From NCBI RefSeq assembly GCF_900460245.1, contig NZ_UHIP01000001.1, forward strand, positions 2,480,001 through 2,544,000: a DNA stretch of 64,000 bases, in the 5' to 3' direction. Each line of letters opens with the position of its first letter. Position 1 is the stretch's first letter. Origin of the DNA: Vibrio fluvialis (GTDB lineage: Bacteria; Pseudomonadota; Gammaproteobacteria; Enterobacterales; Vibrionaceae). Below the pieces are notes generated by a model, which saw only the letters and a list, made by a program, of their open reading frames with translations, was not told the origin of the DNA and ran no database searches. Shown one piece after another: positions 1 to 11,208 of this stretch. The translations under genes and the position numbers were made by a program.

Positions 1-976
1 GCAGAGCCGGGCGATCCAACTGCGCAATGGCAGCGGCCAATTTATCTGCCGTCAGCTCAGGTTGTTCAATCATTTGGGCAGCGCCACACGCCACCAAGTG
101 GTCAGCGTTCAAGGCTTGCTGGCGATCTTTGTGCATGAAAGGAACAAAGATCGCAGCCACACCCGCCGCTGAAATTTCAGATACCGTCAAGGCTCCAGAG
201 CGGCAAACCAGAAGATCGGCCCAGGCATACGCCTCAGCCACATCATCGATGAATTCAGTCACCTCAGCCGTATGCACACCCCGTTCCGCATAGGCTTGTT
301 GAACGTCTTGTTGGTTATTTTTCCCAGCCTGATGACGCACTTGGTAACCGTCACCCAACAACGCCAACGTTGCCGGCACGGTTTGATTGAGAATCCGCGC
401 GCCTTGGCTGCCACCCATCACCAGAATACGCAGCGGACCTGTGCGCTCCGCCAATCGAGCATCCGGCTCCGGCAACGCCACAACATCACCACGAACCGGA
501 TTTCCCACCACAGGGACGCCCGCAAACGCGCCGTCAAAAGCCTGAAAGACTTTGGTGGCAATTTTAGACAACCATTGGTTAGTCAGGCCAGCCACCGCAT
601 TTTGCTCATGCAAAATCACTGGAATGCCGAGCGTCCACGCCGCGATCCCACCCGGGCCACTGACATAGCCACCCATGCCCAAGACTGCATCCGGTTGCCA
701 CGCTTTCATGTGGCGGCGCGCCTGTAAAATGGCATTCACGATTTGAAATGGCGCCTTCAGCAGACGGGCAATGCCCTGACCACGCAGACCTTTCACCCGA
801 ATAAAATCGATCGCGATGCCATGTTTGGGCACCAGATCCGCTTCCATTCGATCCGCCGTTCCCAACCAGCGAATGTCCCAGCCTTGATGCTGCAACTGTT
901 TTGCCACGGCTAAACCGGGGAAGACGTGACCGCCGGTTCCCCCAGCCATCACCATTAATCGTTTAGTTTTCTTCAT
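1..976 (-). CDS. murG: MurG, UDP-GlcNAc:lipid I GlcNAc transferase (C-terminus cut by window edge)
   Basis: Peripheral inner-membrane glycosyltransferase that adds GlcNAc to lipid I, making lipid II for peptidoglycan. The protein starts [17 protein letters not shown]; the glycine-rich GGTGGH loop (about residues 12-17) and the later MGGSQGA segment are the family's nucleotide and lipid-carrier binding loops, and a C-terminal [10 protein letters not shown] donor-site segment is visible. About 325 codons are present, while E. coli MurG has 355 residues, so roughly 30 residues lie outside the window. The ATG at 976 overlaps the end of ftsW by 14 nt, which implies translational coupling. It is the last gene seen of the dcw cluster. 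Confidence 0.97.
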   Translation of the reverse strand, partial: MKKTKRLMVMAGGTGGHVFPGLAVAKQLQHQGWDIRWLGTADRMEADLVPKHGIAIDFIRVKGLRGQGIARLLKAPFQIVNAILQARRHMKAWQPDAVLGMGGYVSGPGGIAAWTLGIPVILHEQNAVAGLTNQWLSKIATKVFQAFDGAFAGVPVVGNPVRGDVVALPEPDARLAERTGPLRILVMGGSQGARILNQTVPATLALLGDGYQVRHQAGKNNQQDVQQAYAERGVHTAEVTEFIDDVAEAYAWADLLVCRSGALTVSEISAAGVAAIFVPFMHKDRQQALNADHLVACGAAQMIEQPELTADKLAAAIAQLDRPAL

Positions 977-2156
977 TGGTTATTTCTTTTGTTCTGCGAT
1001 TGTCTGCCATGCGGCATTCATGGTCGATGCGCAGCAGTATCGATACCGCCACCGACATAATAATTAAACTCGAACCACCGTAACTGATCAGCGGTAATGT
1101 CAGACCTTTGGTTGGCACCATACCTGCGGCTGCGCCGACGTTGACCAAGGTCTGGAACGCAAACCAGATCCCGATGCCAAACGCCAGATAACCGCCAAAC
1201 TGCTGATCGTGCTCAAACGCTTTCTTGCCGATCAAAATGGCTTTAAACACCAGACTGAAAATCAGCATCAATACCAGCGTAACGCCAACAAAGCCAAGCT
1301 CTTCCGCCATCACGGCGAAAACAAAGTCTGTATGCGCTTCAGGCAGGTATTCCAGTTTTTGAATGGAATTGCCCAGCCCTTGACCAAACCATTCACCGCG
1401 ACCAAAGGCCATCAGCGATTGCGTGAGCTGGTAACCGCTGCCAAATGGGTCTTCCCACGGGTCGAGAAACGAGGTTACCCGGCGAATCCGGTAGGGTTCA
1501 GCGGCGATCAACGCCACCACCGCAAGAATACCGGCCACCATCAAGGCGAGAAACTGCGACAGCTTTGCCCCAGCGATAAACAGCATGCCAAACAGCGTCA
1601 CCAGCATCACGATAACCGTCCCTAAGTCTGGCTGACCAAGCAGCAAAACCGCCAGCGTGCCAAACACCATGATGGGTTTGAGAAAGCCGCCAAAGAAGGT
1701 TTGTCGCACTTCATCGTGTTTGCGCACCAGATAGCCGGACATAAAGATAAACAGCGATAACTTGGCCACTTCCGCAGGCTGAAGGTTAAACAGACCAAGT
1801 GGGATCCAGCGCGAAGCACCGTTGACCGATTTACCCGCTAACAACACGATAATCAGCAACACAAAGGAGATCGCAAGCAACACCGAACTGTATTGCATCC
1901 AGCGCTGCAGCGGTACCTGAAGCACCACCGCAGAGGTGATGAGAGCCAGCATCAGGAAGATGGCATGGCGAAACATAAAGTGAAACGGTTGATCAGTCAG
2001 ACGTGAGCTGATGGGAAACGAAGCAGATGTCACCATCACCAAACCAATCAACATCAACCCCAGCGCGATCCAGACCAACTGACGATCGAACAAAGCGTCA
2101 GGAGAAGCAGTACGCAGCCAGCGGTTAAGTGATTGAAATGGTTTGGAGAGTAACAA
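963..2156 (-). CDS. ftsW: FtsW, SEDS-family septal peptidoglycan polymerase
   Basis: Polytopic inner-membrane SEDS protein that polymerises lipid II at the division septum together with the transpeptidase FtsI, encoded upstream in the same cluster. The 397-residue protein has about ten hydrophobic segments, the family signature [17 protein letters not shown] in the large periplasmic loop, and the [10 protein letters not shown] motif near the C-terminus; these distinguish it from soluble cluster members. It lies between murD (17 nt upstream) and murG (14 nt overlap). RodA is the close paralogue, but this dcw position identifies FtsW. Confidence 0.97.
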   Translation of the reverse strand: MLLSKPFQSLNRWLRTASPDALFDRQLVWIALGLMLIGLVMVTSASFPISSRLTDQPFHFMFRHAIFLMLALITSAVVLQVPLQRWMQYSSVLLAISFVLLIIVLLAGKSVNGASRWIPLGLFNLQPAEVAKLSLFIFMSGYLVRKHDEVRQTFFGGFLKPIMVFGTLAVLLLGQPDLGTVIVMLVTLFGMLFIAGAKLSQFLALMVAGILAVVALIAAEPYRIRRVTSFLDPWEDPFGSGYQLTQSLMAFGRGEWFGQGLGNSIQKLEYLPEAHTDFVFAVMAEELGFVGVTLVLMLIFSLVFKAILIGKKAFEHDQQFGGYLAFGIGIWFAFQTLVNVGAAAGMVPTKGLTLPLISYGGSSLIIMSVAVSILLRIDHECRMADNRRTKEITNEEN

Positions 2157-2173
2157 AATCGTTCCCTTTGTCC

Positions 2174-3493
2174 CTAAGCGTAGCGCTGAGCCAGTTCAGC
2201 AAACACATCGCCACGGGCCATAAAGTTTTTAAATTGGTCGAAGCTGGCGCAAGCCGGAGATAACAGCACCATATCCCCCGCTTTCAGTTGCGGGCGAATC
2301 GATACAATAACGTCTTCCATCGTATCAAAACGCTGAGCGGAGGCATGCAATGGCATGAACTGATCGCCATCGCGACCAAAACAGCACAGCGTGAGTGGTA
2401 GCGTCTCCAACACTGGTTTTAATGGTGTGAAGTCAGCGCCTTTACCAACTCCGCCTACCAGCAGATACAAAGTGCCATTCAAGGTCAGGCCAGACAACGC
2501 CGCCAATGTGCTCGCCACATTGGTTGCTTTCGAATCATTGACCCATTTTATACCCTGATTATCGGCAACCACCTGACAGCGGTGTGTCAGTCCCGTGTAA
2601 GACTTCAATGCAGGCAACGCGTTTGTATAATTCACGCCCGCTGCATCGAGTAAAGCCAGCACGGTCAGCACGTTAGCCACGTTGTGACGACCAACCAGAC
2701 TCAGATCCGAGGTTGGTAGCACCGCCTCACCATTGGCGATCAACACTTCCTTACCGTCATGTTGCGCCGTGGTAAATTCAGCAGGTTGCTCCAGACCAAA
2801 ACGCACCGTGCGGCCCGAGTAGGCATCAGGATAGGTTTGGGTATCGTCAGCATTCACAACCGCCGTTTGTGCATGTTCAAAAATGCGCAGCTTAGCCTGA
2901 CGATATCCTGCCATGCCGTCATAACGGTCCATGTGGTCTTCCGACAGATTAAGAAATGCCGCGGCTTTTAGCGCCAGAGACGAAGTGGTTTCCAGTTGAA
3001 AACTCGATAGCTCCAGCACGTAGAGTTCAGCGTGTTGCGACAGTAGATCCAGCGCCGGCACACCAATATTGCCTCCGACTGCAGTAGCAATTCCAGCCGC
3101 GTTGGCCATCACGCCAGTCAGGTCGGTCACGGTGCTTTTACCGTTCGAACCGGTAATCGCAATTACAGGTTTATTCACGTGCCAGGCAAACAGCTCAATA
3201 TCGCCGACCACCGGGATGTTCGCCGCCAGTGCCTGCTGAATTTCTGGCGTGGCGAGCGCAATACCCGGGTTAGCAACAATTAAATCGGCCGCCAACAACC
3301 ACTCAACATTCCAGCTGCCGCTGTGCAGTTCCACACCGGTTGGCAGTTGTTCCTGTCCTGGTGGCGCTTCACGAGTATCAATAACCCTCACCGTCACTGT
3401 CGGGTGATATTTTTGCAGATAATTAACGACAGAGAGCCCGGTTATACCGAGCCCTACGACCACTACATGCTGAATGCCTTGCCAACGGTCCAT
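2174..3493 (-). CDS. murD: MurD, UDP-MurNAc-L-Ala:D-Glu ligase
   Basis: Cytoplasmic ATP-dependent ligase that adds D-glutamate to UDP-MurNAc-L-alanine. It has an N-terminal Rossmann-like domain (GLGITG, residues 14-19), the Mur-ligase ATP loop GSNGKST (115-121), the [11 protein letters not shown] central-domain segment, and a C-terminal domain ending in [11 protein letters not shown], which is characteristic of MurD. The length of 439 residues is normal (E. coli 438). It sits between mraY (23 nt upstream) and ftsW, as in other gammaproteobacterial dcw clusters. Confidence 0.98.
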   Translation of the reverse strand: MDRWQGIQHVVVVGLGITGLSVVNYLQKYHPTVTVRVIDTREAPPGQEQLPTGVELHSGSWNVEWLLAADLIVANPGIALATPEIQQALAANIPVVGDIELFAWHVNKPVIAITGSNGKSTVTDLTGVMANAAGIATAVGGNIGVPALDLLSQHAELYVLELSSFQLETTSSLALKAAAFLNLSEDHMDRYDGMAGYRQAKLRIFEHAQTAVVNADDTQTYPDAYSGRTVRFGLEQPAEFTTAQHDGKEVLIANGEAVLPTSDLSLVGRHNVANVLTVLALLDAAGVNYTNALPALKSYTGLTHRCQVVADNQGIKWVNDSKATNVASTLAALSGLTLNGTLYLLVGGVGKGADFTPLKPVLETLPLTLCCFGRDGDQFMPLHASAQRFDTMEDVIVSIRPQLKAGDMVLLSPACASFDQFKNFMARGDVFAELAQRYA

Positions 3494-3516
3494 TTATTTC
3501 TTTTCCACGTAAAGGA

Positions 3517-4599
3517 TTAACGCACTTTCAGTGTCGCTAAACCAATCAAAACCAAAACAATAGAGATGATCCAGAAACGCACGATCACGCGTGGTTCCGG
3601 CCAACCTTTCAGTTCATAGTGATGGTGAATCGGGGCCATGCGGAAGATGCGCTGACCGCGCAGCTTGTATGAACCCACCTGCAGGATCACCGACAGGGTT
3701 TCCATCACGAACACACCGCCCATGATCACCAAGACAAATTCCTGACGAACCAGCACCGCGATAGTGCCCAGAGCACCGCCCAGTGCCAGAGAACCCACAT
3801 CGCCCATGAAAACTTGTGCTGGATAGGTGTTAAACCAAAGGAAACCAAGGCCAGCACCGACAATCGCGGTACACACCACCACCAGTTCAGACGTGTAAGG
3901 AATGTAGGGAATATGCAGGTAGTTGGCAAAGTTGACGTTACCTGTTGCCCAGGCGATCACACCAAAGCCAGCCGCGACCAACACCGTTGGCATGATCGCC
4001 AAGCCATCCAAGCCATCGGTCAGGTTGACTGCGTTACTGGTACCTACAATCACAAAGTAAGTCAGAATAATGTAGAACAGTCCCAGTTGGGGCATCACTT
4101 CTTTAAAGAAAGGCACCACCAGCTGAGTCGCGGCGGTATCGTGACCATGTGCATACAGTGCAAATGCGACCACCAGCGCAATCGCTGACTGCCAGAAGTA
4201 TTTCCAGCGCGCAATCAGACCATCGGTGTTTTTGCGCACCACTTTACGATAGTCATCGACAAAGCCGACTGCACCGTAACCCATTAGCACGGCCAGAACC
4301 GCCCAGACGTACGGGTTCGACAAATCTGTCCACAACAACACGGTGATAATAATCGAGGCCAGAATCATGATACCGCCCATCGTTGGGGTACCACGTTTAC
4401 TGAAATGCGATTCCGGGCCGTCGTTACGCACCACCTGACCAATCTGCAACAATTGCAGACGTTTGATCAGACGCGGGCCCATCCATAATGAAATGCCCAG
4501 AGCCGTCAGAATGCTGACAATCGCTCGAAATGAAAGGTATTCGAACAAACGGAAAAACGAAAAATATGGCTGGAGTAACTCCGCAAGCCAAATAATCAT
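3517..4599 (-). CDS. mraY: MraY, phospho-MurNAc-pentapeptide transferase
   Basis: Integral membrane enzyme that transfers phospho-MurNAc-pentapeptide from UDP to undecaprenyl phosphate, forming lipid I. The 360-residue protein has about ten transmembrane segments and the catalytic landmarks of the family: the Asp pair in FVDDYR (115-116), NLTDGLDG (192-199), FMGDVGS (Asp267), and the histidine cluster HHHYE (325-327). The ATG overlaps the murF stop by 4 nt. Its carrier lipid is recycled by UppP, encoded near 59 kb in this window. Confidence 0.98.
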   Translation of the reverse strand: MIIWLAELLQPYFSFFRLFEYLSFRAIVSILTALGISLWMGPRLIKRLQLLQIGQVVRNDGPESHFSKRGTPTMGGIMILASIIITVLLWTDLSNPYVWAVLAVLMGYGAVGFVDDYRKVVRKNTDGLIARWKYFWQSAIALVVAFALYAHGHDTAATQLVVPFFKEVMPQLGLFYIILTYFVIVGTSNAVNLTDGLDGLAIMPTVLVAAGFGVIAWATGNVNFANYLHIPYIPYTSELVVVCTAIVGAGLGFLWFNTYPAQVFMGDVGSLALGGALGTIAVLVRQEFVLVIMGGVFVMETLSVILQVGSYKLRGQRIFRMAPIHHHYELKGWPEPRVIVRFWIISIVLVLIGLATLKVR

Positions 4600-5957
4600 G
4601 AGTATTTCTCCTTAAGAGCAGCGGCAATCTTACTCATACCCGCACTGTTGGCGCCTTTGACGATCAGTACGTGAGCGCGATCCTGTTGTTGTTCTAGTTG
4701 CTGCTCGATAAACATAATCATGTCCTGATGGGACGCAAAATGGCGACCGTGACAGACATCGCTGATCACCTTCGCATCGTGGCCATACGTCAAGACATAT
4801 TCAAACTGGAATGGTGCAGCATGTTCACCGACTTGTTGGTGAAGTGCAAGGCTTTCCTCACCTAACTCGGCCATATTGCCCAAAATTAGCCACCGGGTGG
4901 CAGAAAAACCGCCAAGCAGGTCCACGGCGGCTTTCATCGCCGGAACACTGGCATTGTAACTGTCGTCGATCAACGTAATGTTGTCGTTCAGCTCTGTCAC
5001 ATCCACGCGGCCTTTCACTTTCGACAGATGCGCTAAACCATGCTGAATGTCAGCGAGAGTCGCGCCCATCTCAATCGCAAGTGCACTTGCTGCAAGTGCA
5101 TTACCCACATTGTGCTTGCCGATGATGCCCAGTTTCACTGCCACTTCACCGATAGGCGTCACCAGAACAAAGCTGGCTTCCCCTGCAGCATTCAACACGA
5201 TGTCACGCGGGTAAAAGTCAGCGCTGTGCTCTGTGACGGAAAAAGTTTTCACACATTTGTCAGCCAGCACGGCTTGCCACAGTTCACCGCCCTGGCTGTC
5301 GAGGTTAACGACCGCCGTTTTGCCCGCACTCAGGCCTTGGTAAATTTCACCTTTGGCACGTTTTACGCCTTCGATCGAGCCAAAGCCTTCTAAGTGTGCC
5401 GCAGCCACGTTATTCACCAACGCCACATCCGGTTTCACCAGCGCCGTGGTGTAAGCAATTTCGCCAATATGGTTGGCGCCGAGTTCAATTACAGCGTAAT
5501 CATCTTGCGGCGTCGAACGCAGCAGTGTCAGCGGCACACCGATGTCATTATTAAAGTTACCCGCAGTGAACAGCACCTGGCCTTTCGCCGCTAAGATACT
5601 GGCCACCATCTCTTTCACCGTGGTTTTGCCACAGCTGCCCGTGATGGCAACCGTCGGCGTATGACACTGCTGATGAACCCAGCTGCCCAGCAAGCCCAGC
5701 GCAATTTTGCTATTGGCGACCACCAGCTGGGGCACGTTGATATCCAGCACTCTTTCTACTAACAGCGCTTTGGCGCCCGCTGCCACCGCTTGCACGGCAA
5801 ATTCATGGGCGTCAAAACGCTCTCCGACCAAGGCAACAAAAAGTGCGTCTTTTGGAATTGAACGAGTATCCGTTGACACTGCGGCGATCTCGGTATCTTC
5901 ACCCACTAATTGCGCATCAAGAACCGCAGTTAACTGCGTCAGAGAAGTTCCAATCAT
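4596..5957 (-). CDS. murF: MurF, UDP-MurNAc-tripeptide:D-Ala-D-Ala ligase
   Basis: Cytoplasmic ligase that completes the UDP-MurNAc-pentapeptide by adding D-Ala-D-Ala. The Mur-ligase P-loop reads GSCGKTT (107-113), followed by VKEM; Cys replaces the Ser of the E. coli GSSGKT, a variation outside the catalytic Lys/Thr. The [14 protein letters not shown] central segment reads [10 protein letters not shown], and [11 protein letters not shown] near residue 330 is the MurF C-terminal-domain signature. The length is 453 residues (E. coli 452). Four-nucleotide overlaps with both murE and mraY indicate tight coupling. Confidence 0.97.
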   Translation of the reverse strand: MIGTSLTQLTAVLDAQLVGEDTEIAAVSTDTRSIPKDALFVALVGERFDAHEFAVQAVAAGAKALLVERVLDINVPQLVVANSKIALGLLGSWVHQQCHTPTVAITGSCGKTTVKEMVASILAAKGQVLFTAGNFNNDIGVPLTLLRSTPQDDYAVIELGANHIGEIAYTTALVKPDVALVNNVAAAHLEGFGSIEGVKRAKGEIYQGLSAGKTAVVNLDSQGGELWQAVLADKCVKTFSVTEHSADFYPRDIVLNAAGEASFVLVTPIGEVAVKLGIIGKHNVGNALAASALAIEMGATLADIQHGLAHLSKVKGRVDVTELNDNITLIDDSYNASVPAMKAAVDLLGGFSATRWLILGNMAELGEESLALHQQVGEHAAPFQFEYVLTYGHDAKVISDVCHGRHFASHQDMIMFIEQQLEQQQDRAHVLIVKGANSAGMSKIAAALKEKYS

Positions 5958-7441
5958 GCTGACAGCTCCAATAAAGTTTGCGCGGATTCACGATCCGAGT
6001 AATGAATCGTCTCGTTGGCCAGTACCTGGTAGTCTTCGTGACCTTTACCCGCGAGCAGAATAATGTCTTGTTCACCCGCTTGCGACAGGGCTAAACTCAG
6101 CGCGTCAAAACGGTTGTGCTCCACGCTAGCGTCTTGCGGCGCTTTAAGTCCGGCCAGCATATCGTTGACAATTGCCTGCGGATCTTCGCTGCGCGGGTTG
6201 TCGTCAGTCAGGATCACGCGATCAGCAAACGCTTCAGCAATCGCAGCCATCATCGGGCGCTTACCGGTATCACGATCACCGCCGCACCCAAAAATCGCCC
6301 ACAATTGCCCCTGACAATGCACGCGCAGTGCGCGTAGCGCTTTTTCTAATGCGTCCGGCGTATGGGCGTAATCGACGACGACTTTCGCTTTGCCAGGCGC
6401 CTGAAACAGTTCCATGCGACCTAATACCGGTTTAAGTTTAGGTGCCGCTGCCAACAGAGCGCCGAGCTCAAAGCCCAGGCTCAGCAGTGTGGCCAGCGCC
6501 AGCATTAGATTCGATGCGTTAAATTCGCCAATCAGCGGCGCACGCAGTTGACCCGCGCCCCAACTGCCATCGAAATCGAGCGTAATGCCGCTTTCAGCGT
6601 AACTTACTTTCACTGCCCACAGCGCTTGCTCGGTTTCCGGTTTTCCTTGCAGAGAAACGCCTACGGCATGCTTAAGCTGCTGCGCCCAACGCGCGCCGAC
6701 TTCGTCGTCCACATTGATGATGGCATGACGCGTGTCATGTTCAGTAAACAGCGACAGCTTTGCCTCCGCGTAGGCGTCCATGGTGCCGTGGTAATCCAGA
6801 TGGTCACGGCTGAGGTTGGAAAAGACGCCTGCATCAAACTGCAGACACTTCACCCGTCCTTGCACCAAACCATGCGAGGAGACTTCCATCGCAGTAAATT
6901 CCGCACCTTGCTGCGCGAGATCAAACAGTGTTGACTGCACTTCGATCGCGTTGCCCGTAGTGTTGGCCGCGGGCTGCAAGTTGGCAAGAAAACCATTGCC
7001 CGTCGTCCCCATCACCGCGGCGCGATGGCCCAGCAGGTCAATCCATTGCGCAATCAGTTGAGAAATGGTGGTTTTACCATTGGTCCCCGTCACAGCAATG
7101 ACGTGATTCTGATGTCCGCCATACAGGCGACCTGCCAGTTGCGACAGATGTTTGTCCAGATGTTCGATATAGAGAATAGGAACCGATTGGCGCTCTGCGA
7201 CGCTGCCATGTGAGTATTGTGAGCACGCTTGGGCCAGCACCAGATTCGCCCCTTGGACGATGGCTTTATCGATGAACTGACGTCCATCAATGGCATGGCC
7301 AATAATGGCGACAAAGGTGTCACCCGGTTCAATTTTTCGGCTGTCGAGTTCCAGATGCGTGACGGGTAGCGCCGCCAACTCAGACTCGCTGATCGTCAGC
7401 CATGGAGAGATTAGTTGTTGTAAAGCCTTGCTAGTGTTCAT
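5954..7441 (-). CDS. murE: MurE, UDP-MurNAc-L-Ala-D-Glu:meso-diaminopimelate ligase
   Basis: Adds meso-diaminopimelate to UDP-MurNAc-dipeptide. The ATP loop GTNGKTT is at residues 119-125, and the DNPR motif at 414-417 is the family's signature for meso-DAP rather than lysine, so the organism should have DAP-type peptidoglycan. Length is 495 residues. The ATG at 7441 is followed downstream by a 4-nt overlap with murF; a 52-nt gap separates it from ftsI. The KGHEDYQ segment near the C-terminus is also typical of MurE. Confidence 0.98.
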   Translation of the reverse strand: MNTSKALQQLISPWLTISESELAALPVTHLELDSRKIEPGDTFVAIIGHAIDGRQFIDKAIVQGANLVLAQACSQYSHGSVAERQSVPILYIEHLDKHLSQLAGRLYGGHQNHVIAVTGTNGKTTISQLIAQWIDLLGHRAAVMGTTGNGFLANLQPAANTTGNAIEVQSTLFDLAQQGAEFTAMEVSSHGLVQGRVKCLQFDAGVFSNLSRDHLDYHGTMDAYAEAKLSLFTEHDTRHAIINVDDEVGARWAQQLKHAVGVSLQGKPETEQALWAVKVSYAESGITLDFDGSWGAGQLRAPLIGEFNASNLMLALATLLSLGFELGALLAAAPKLKPVLGRMELFQAPGKAKVVVDYAHTPDALEKALRALRVHCQGQLWAIFGCGGDRDTGKRPMMAAIAEAFADRVILTDDNPRSEDPQAIVNDMLAGLKAPQDASVEHNRFDALSLALSQAGEQDIILLAGKGHEDYQVLANETIHYSDRESAQTLLELSA

Positions 7442-7493
7442 GGAGTTCTCACACTATGGTTTGTCCGCCGCACCGTGGTGTCAGCGGACTTTG

Positions 7494-9248
7494 TTATTTT
7501 TGAAATCGGTTCTCATCCGGCGCGATGTTGAGGATCTGCAGTGCCCCTTTCATGATTTCAGAGAACACCGGTCCTGCTACGGCGCCGCCGTAGTAAGAAT
7601 CACCCTGAGGTTCGTTCACCATCACCACCAACGAAATACGTGGATCGCTCACTGGCGCCACGCCAGCTGTGTAGGCAAAATATTCGTCGCTATAACCGCC
7701 TGCTATCGCTTTGCGCGAGGTCCCGGATTTCGCCGCAATCCGATATCCCGGTACCGCCGCTTTCACGGCCGTACCACCCGGCTGGGTTACAGTTTCCAGC
7801 ATATCCAGCACTTGCTTGGCGTATTTGGCATCCACCACCTGATGAGACAGATCCTGCTGATTGCTTTCAATCAAATGTACTGGCTGGTATTTACCCAGAT
7901 TGCCCAGCGTGGCATAAGCGTGCGCAAGCTGAATCGGCGTGATAGACAAGCCATAACCAAAGGCCAGTGTCGCGATCTCAAACTGTGACCAACGGCGGCG
8001 GTTGGGGAAAATCCCGGTGGTTTCACCCACCAGGTTGAGGCCGGAAACTTCACCCAGGCCCACAGAGTTGTACATGCCGAGCATCGCTTCGAGCGGCATT
8101 CCCAGCGCTAAGTGCGCCACACCAACGTTGCTCGATTTTTTCAGAATCATTTGCAGCGTGGCTTTGCCCACTTTTGAGGTGTCACGTACCCGGCTGCCAC
8201 CAATGCGCATGACCCCATCGCCGGTATCAATGATGGTATGTTCATCTGCGGTGCCGTTGGCGAGCGCGGCCAGCACCACAAATGGTTTCACGGTTGAACC
8301 TGGCTCAAATGCATCAGTAATGACGCGGTTACGCATCTTGAAGCTTTGCCAGTCAGCGCGGTTATTCGGGTTGTAAGAAGGGGCGTTAACCATTGCCAGC
8401 ACTGCGCCGGTTTTAACATCCAGCATCACCGCCGATGCCGACGTCGCACGGTAATCGGCCATCGCCTGCTTAACGGCGCGAAAAGCGATCGCTTGTAAAC
8501 GCTGATCGATAGTCAGTTGCAACGGCTTACCCTCTTCACGCTCTTCCAGCGAGATATTTTCCACCACGCGGCCGTAGCGATCTTTACGGATAATGCTCTT
8601 ACCAGCTTCACCGGTCAGCCATTTGTCATAGCTACGCTCGACACCTTCCAGACCATGGCCGTCGATGCCGGTCACACCAATCAAATGAGCGCTGACTTCC
8701 CCCGCCGGATAGTAGCGGCGAGATTCCGATTTAAGCCCAACGCCAGACAGCTTCAGTTCGCGAATGTATTTCGCCATCGCCGGGCTGACCTGACGTTGCA
8801 GGTAGATGAAGCGGCGAGTACGGTTATCCTCAAGCCTTTTCATCATTTCCTGACGATCTAAGCTCAGCACATCCGCCAGTGCGTACCAACGATCTTTTTC
8901 GACCAATCCGCCTTGTTTGAAAATGGTCACCGGATCGGCCCACACGGCATCCACAGGCACACTCACTGCCAGCGCTTCACCATTACGATCGGAGATAATC
9001 CCGCGCGCGGATTGCAGCGTTTTAGCACGAATAGAGCGCATGTCGCCTTCGCGAATCAGGTTATCCGGTTCGATAATTTGAATAAAAGCAAGTCGCCCCA
9101 CCAACATGGCAAAGGCGAGCAGGACAAAAAAGACGATGAGATAAAAACGCCAGCGGATAAAAACCGGGCTGTTCTGCTCGGCAACTTTGGCGCTCGTTTT
9201 CGGTTTGGCTGTGGCTTTTTCTTTGGCTTTCGCTGGCTTTTTCGTCAT
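7494..9248 (-). CDS. ftsI: FtsI (PBP3), septal peptidoglycan transpeptidase
   Basis: Class B penicillin-binding protein, the crosslinking enzyme of the septum and partner of FtsW. It has a lysine-rich cytoplasmic tail, one N-terminal transmembrane segment (about residues 34-56), a pedestal domain, and a C-terminal transpeptidase domain with all three active-site motifs: STVK (318-321, nucleophile Ser318), SSN (372-374) and KSGT (507-510). The length of 584 residues is close to E. coli PBP3 (588). The start overlaps ftsL by 4 nt. PBP2 (MrdA) is the paralogue, but the position next to ftsL settles the assignment. Confidence 0.97.
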   Translation of the reverse strand: MTKKPAKAKEKATAKPKTSAKVAEQNSPVFIRWRFYLIVFFVLLAFAMLVGRLAFIQIIEPDNLIREGDMRSIRAKTLQSARGIISDRNGEALAVSVPVDAVWADPVTIFKQGGLVEKDRWYALADVLSLDRQEMMKRLEDNRTRRFIYLQRQVSPAMAKYIRELKLSGVGLKSESRRYYPAGEVSAHLIGVTGIDGHGLEGVERSYDKWLTGEAGKSIIRKDRYGRVVENISLEEREEGKPLQLTIDQRLQAIAFRAVKQAMADYRATSASAVMLDVKTGAVLAMVNAPSYNPNNRADWQSFKMRNRVITDAFEPGSTVKPFVVLAALANGTADEHTIIDTGDGVMRIGGSRVRDTSKVGKATLQMILKKSSNVGVAHLALGMPLEAMLGMYNSVGLGEVSGLNLVGETTGIFPNRRRWSQFEIATLAFGYGLSITPIQLAHAYATLGNLGKYQPVHLIESNQQDLSHQVVDAKYAKQVLDMLETVTQPGGTAVKAAVPGYRIAAKSGTSRKAIAGGYSDEYFAYTAGVAPVSDPRISLVVMVNEPQGDSYYGGAVAGPVFSEIMKGALQILNIAPDENRFQK

Positions 9249-9562
9249 TTGATTTCAATCACTACTTCTTTGTCAGCATCCGGACGCTTCATGTCCAGCT
9301 CGTTCTTTGCCATTTCTTGCACTCGGCTATGCTCGGCCAGTGCCGTCTCTTCCAGGATCAGGTTACGCCACTCATTGTCGAGATGATCGCGCTCTTCCAG
9401 CGCCTGATCTTTTTGCGTGATCGCCTGACGGGTATGGTGTGTGGTAAACACAACTCCCATCGCGGAAGTAAAGATCAGAATCAACATGATGAGAGGTACC
9501 CGACCTACCGTAAGTAGGTCGGCTGCAATCAGTTTGGCGAGATTTAGCTTGGTTTGAGACAT
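9245..9562 (-). CDS. ftsL: FtsL, bitopic cell-division protein
   Basis: Small inner-membrane divisome protein that forms a complex with FtsB and FtsQ and activates FtsW-FtsI. The 105-residue protein has a short cytoplasmic N-terminus, one transmembrane segment (about residues 20-40, LLTVGRVPLIMLILIFTSA) and a periplasmic helix with leucine-zipper-like heptads (QALEERDHLDNEWRNLILEE). Sequence conservation of FtsL is low in general, so its position between rsmH (24 nt upstream) and ftsI (4-nt overlap) carries much of the weight. Its partner FtsB is encoded at about 58.5 kb. Confidence 0.93.
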   Translation of the reverse strand: MSQTKLNLAKLIAADLLTVGRVPLIMLILIFTSAMGVVFTTHHTRQAITQKDQALEERDHLDNEWRNLILEETALAEHSRVQEMAKNELDMKRPDADKEVVIEIK

Positions 9563-9586
9563 AATCGCTATCGAGTTTCAGAGCGC

Positions 9587-10537
9587 TCAGAGTTTTTCGG
9601 CGATACGCAGAACAGAGCTGCGAGAACGTGGATTCATCTCCACTTCTTGCTCAGAAGGTTTGATGGCTTTACCGACTGTTTTCAGGTCAGCACTACCCAA
9701 CGCGCGAATTTGTTCCTGAGTCAGCGGAATACCATGCGGCACTTCCGGCCCTTTACTCTCTTTACGCATGAAGCGCTTCACCATGCGATCTTCCAGTGAG
9801 TGGAAGCTGATCACCGACAGGCGGCCTTGCGGTGCGAGAATCGACGCAGCACCTTTAAGCGCGGTATCGATCTCTTCCAATTCACTGTTGATGTAAATAC
9901 GAAAAGCCTGGAATGCGCGGGTGGCCGGGTGTTTTTTCTCTTTGAAACTCTTTGGCGCCGCATCAGAAATCAGTTTAGCCAGTTGGCTGGTGCGAGTCAG
10001 GGGTTCGTTTTCTTCATCTTCACGATAAGCGACAATCGCTTTGGCAATTCGGCGCGCGTGTTTATCTTCACCAAATTCGCGAATCACCCAAGTAATGTCG
10101 TCCAGATCCGCTTGTGCCAACCAGGCGGAAACTGGCATACCCGAAGTCGGGTCCATGCGCATATCCAGCGGGCCATCTTTCATAAAGCTGAAACCACGTT
10201 CAGCATCATCAAGCTGCGGTGACGAAACACCAAGGTCGAACAGCACGCCGTCAACTTTGCCGACTAAATCGTAACGCTGAGCGTACTCTGCAATGCCGGA
10301 AAACGGACCGTGAACGATGGTAAAACGCGGATCATCAATTTTTTGCGCTTCAGCAATCGCCTGTGGATCGCGGTCGATACTGTATAAGCGGCCATTCGGG
10401 CCCAGCTGAGACAAGATAGTGCGGCTGTGTCCGCCACGACCAAAGGTGCCGTCGATATAAATGCCATCCGGCTTAATCGCCAGACCGTCGATCGATTCAT
10501 GAAGCAGCACAGAAATATGTTGGAAAGATTCAGTCAT
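9587..10537 (-). CDS. rsmH: RsmH (MraW), 16S rRNA m4C1402 methyltransferase
   Basis: SAM-dependent N4-methyltransferase acting on C1402 of 16S rRNA; RsmI, encoded just beyond rnpB, adds the 2'-O-methyl group to the same nucleotide. Family landmarks are [13 protein letters not shown] at the N-terminus, [12 protein letters not shown] (SAM loop), [18 protein letters not shown], and [15 protein letters not shown] chose the ATG at 10537 (MTESFQ, 316 residues); an in-frame GTG at 10555 would add six residues that the family usually lacks. It is the first gene of the dcw cluster here: no mraZ precedes it. Confidence 0.95.
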   Translation of the reverse strand: MTESFQHISVLLHESIDGLAIKPDGIYIDGTFGRGGHSRTILSQLGPNGRLYSIDRDPQAIAEAQKIDDPRFTIVHGPFSGIAEYAQRYDLVGKVDGVLFDLGVSSPQLDDAERGFSFMKDGPLDMRMDPTSGMPVSAWLAQADLDDITWVIREFGEDKHARRIAKAIVAYREDEENEPLTRTSQLAKLISDAAPKSFKEKKHPATRAFQAFRIYINSELEEIDTALKGAASILAPQGRLSVISFHSLEDRMVKRFMRKESKGPEVPHGIPLTQEQIRALGSADLKTVGKAIKPSEQEVEMNPRSRSSVLRIAEKL

Positions 10538-10645
10538 AATGGTCTCGTTCAGCACAAACGTCCGTCAGTTTGATTTTGTAGTGTACCGTTTTCCCACACT
10601 ACTGCTAGCCATAAAAGCAGTTACAGGACGTGACATTGCGCTAAG

Positions 10646-10674
10646 TTTAATGGTTTTACTATCGTCTAAGTCAA
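10646..10674 (-). promoter_or_regulatory. Candidate promoter for the dcw cluster
   Basis: On the minus strand TTGACT (10669-10674) is followed after 17 nt by ATTAAA (10646-10651), about 110 nt before rsmH. The -35 element is good and the -10 poor. It lies between the rnpB terminator and rsmH, where the cluster must be started if the terminator works. Inference only. Confidence 0.35.
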
Positions 10675-10682
10675 TAAAAAGC

Positions 10683-10716
10683 AAAAAACCCATCATAACC
10701 GCGAAGCTATGATGGG
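10683..10716 (-). terminator. Rho-independent terminator of rnpB
   Basis: A nine-base-pair perfect stem (CCCATCATA with TATGATGGG) followed by six T residues on the minus strand, starting just after the 3' end of the RNase P RNA. It separates rnpB from the dcw cluster downstream. Confidence 0.9.
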
Positions 10717-10724
10717 TCTGAATA

Positions 10725-11117
<393 letters not shown>

Positions 11118-11125
11118 AGGCGCGA

Positions 11126-11154
11126 ATTCTATCGGCATCGTACCTCACTGTCTA
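11126..11154 (-). promoter_or_regulatory. rnpB promoter
   Basis: TAGACA (11149-11154), a 17-nt spacer and TAGAAT (11126-11131) on the minus strand, five of six matches to each sigma-70 element. A GC-rich discriminator follows, and the predicted transcription start (near 11119) meets the expected 5' end of the RNA. Confidence 0.75.
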
Positions 11155-11208
11155 GGAGGAATCGTCCTCACAACGTATTTTCAGCGCAACTGGTCAGAAG
11201 TTCAGCAG

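Noticed and set aside
7290..7988. Open frame of 232 codons on the plus strand opposite ftsI/murE
   Set aside because: It is antisense to two unmistakable genes, has no ribosome site and shows the composition of a shadow frame.
11154..11168. Small hairpin GAGGA/TCCTC downstream of rsmI as terminator
   Set aside because: The stem is five base pairs, lacks a T run, and lies within the rnpB promoter region.
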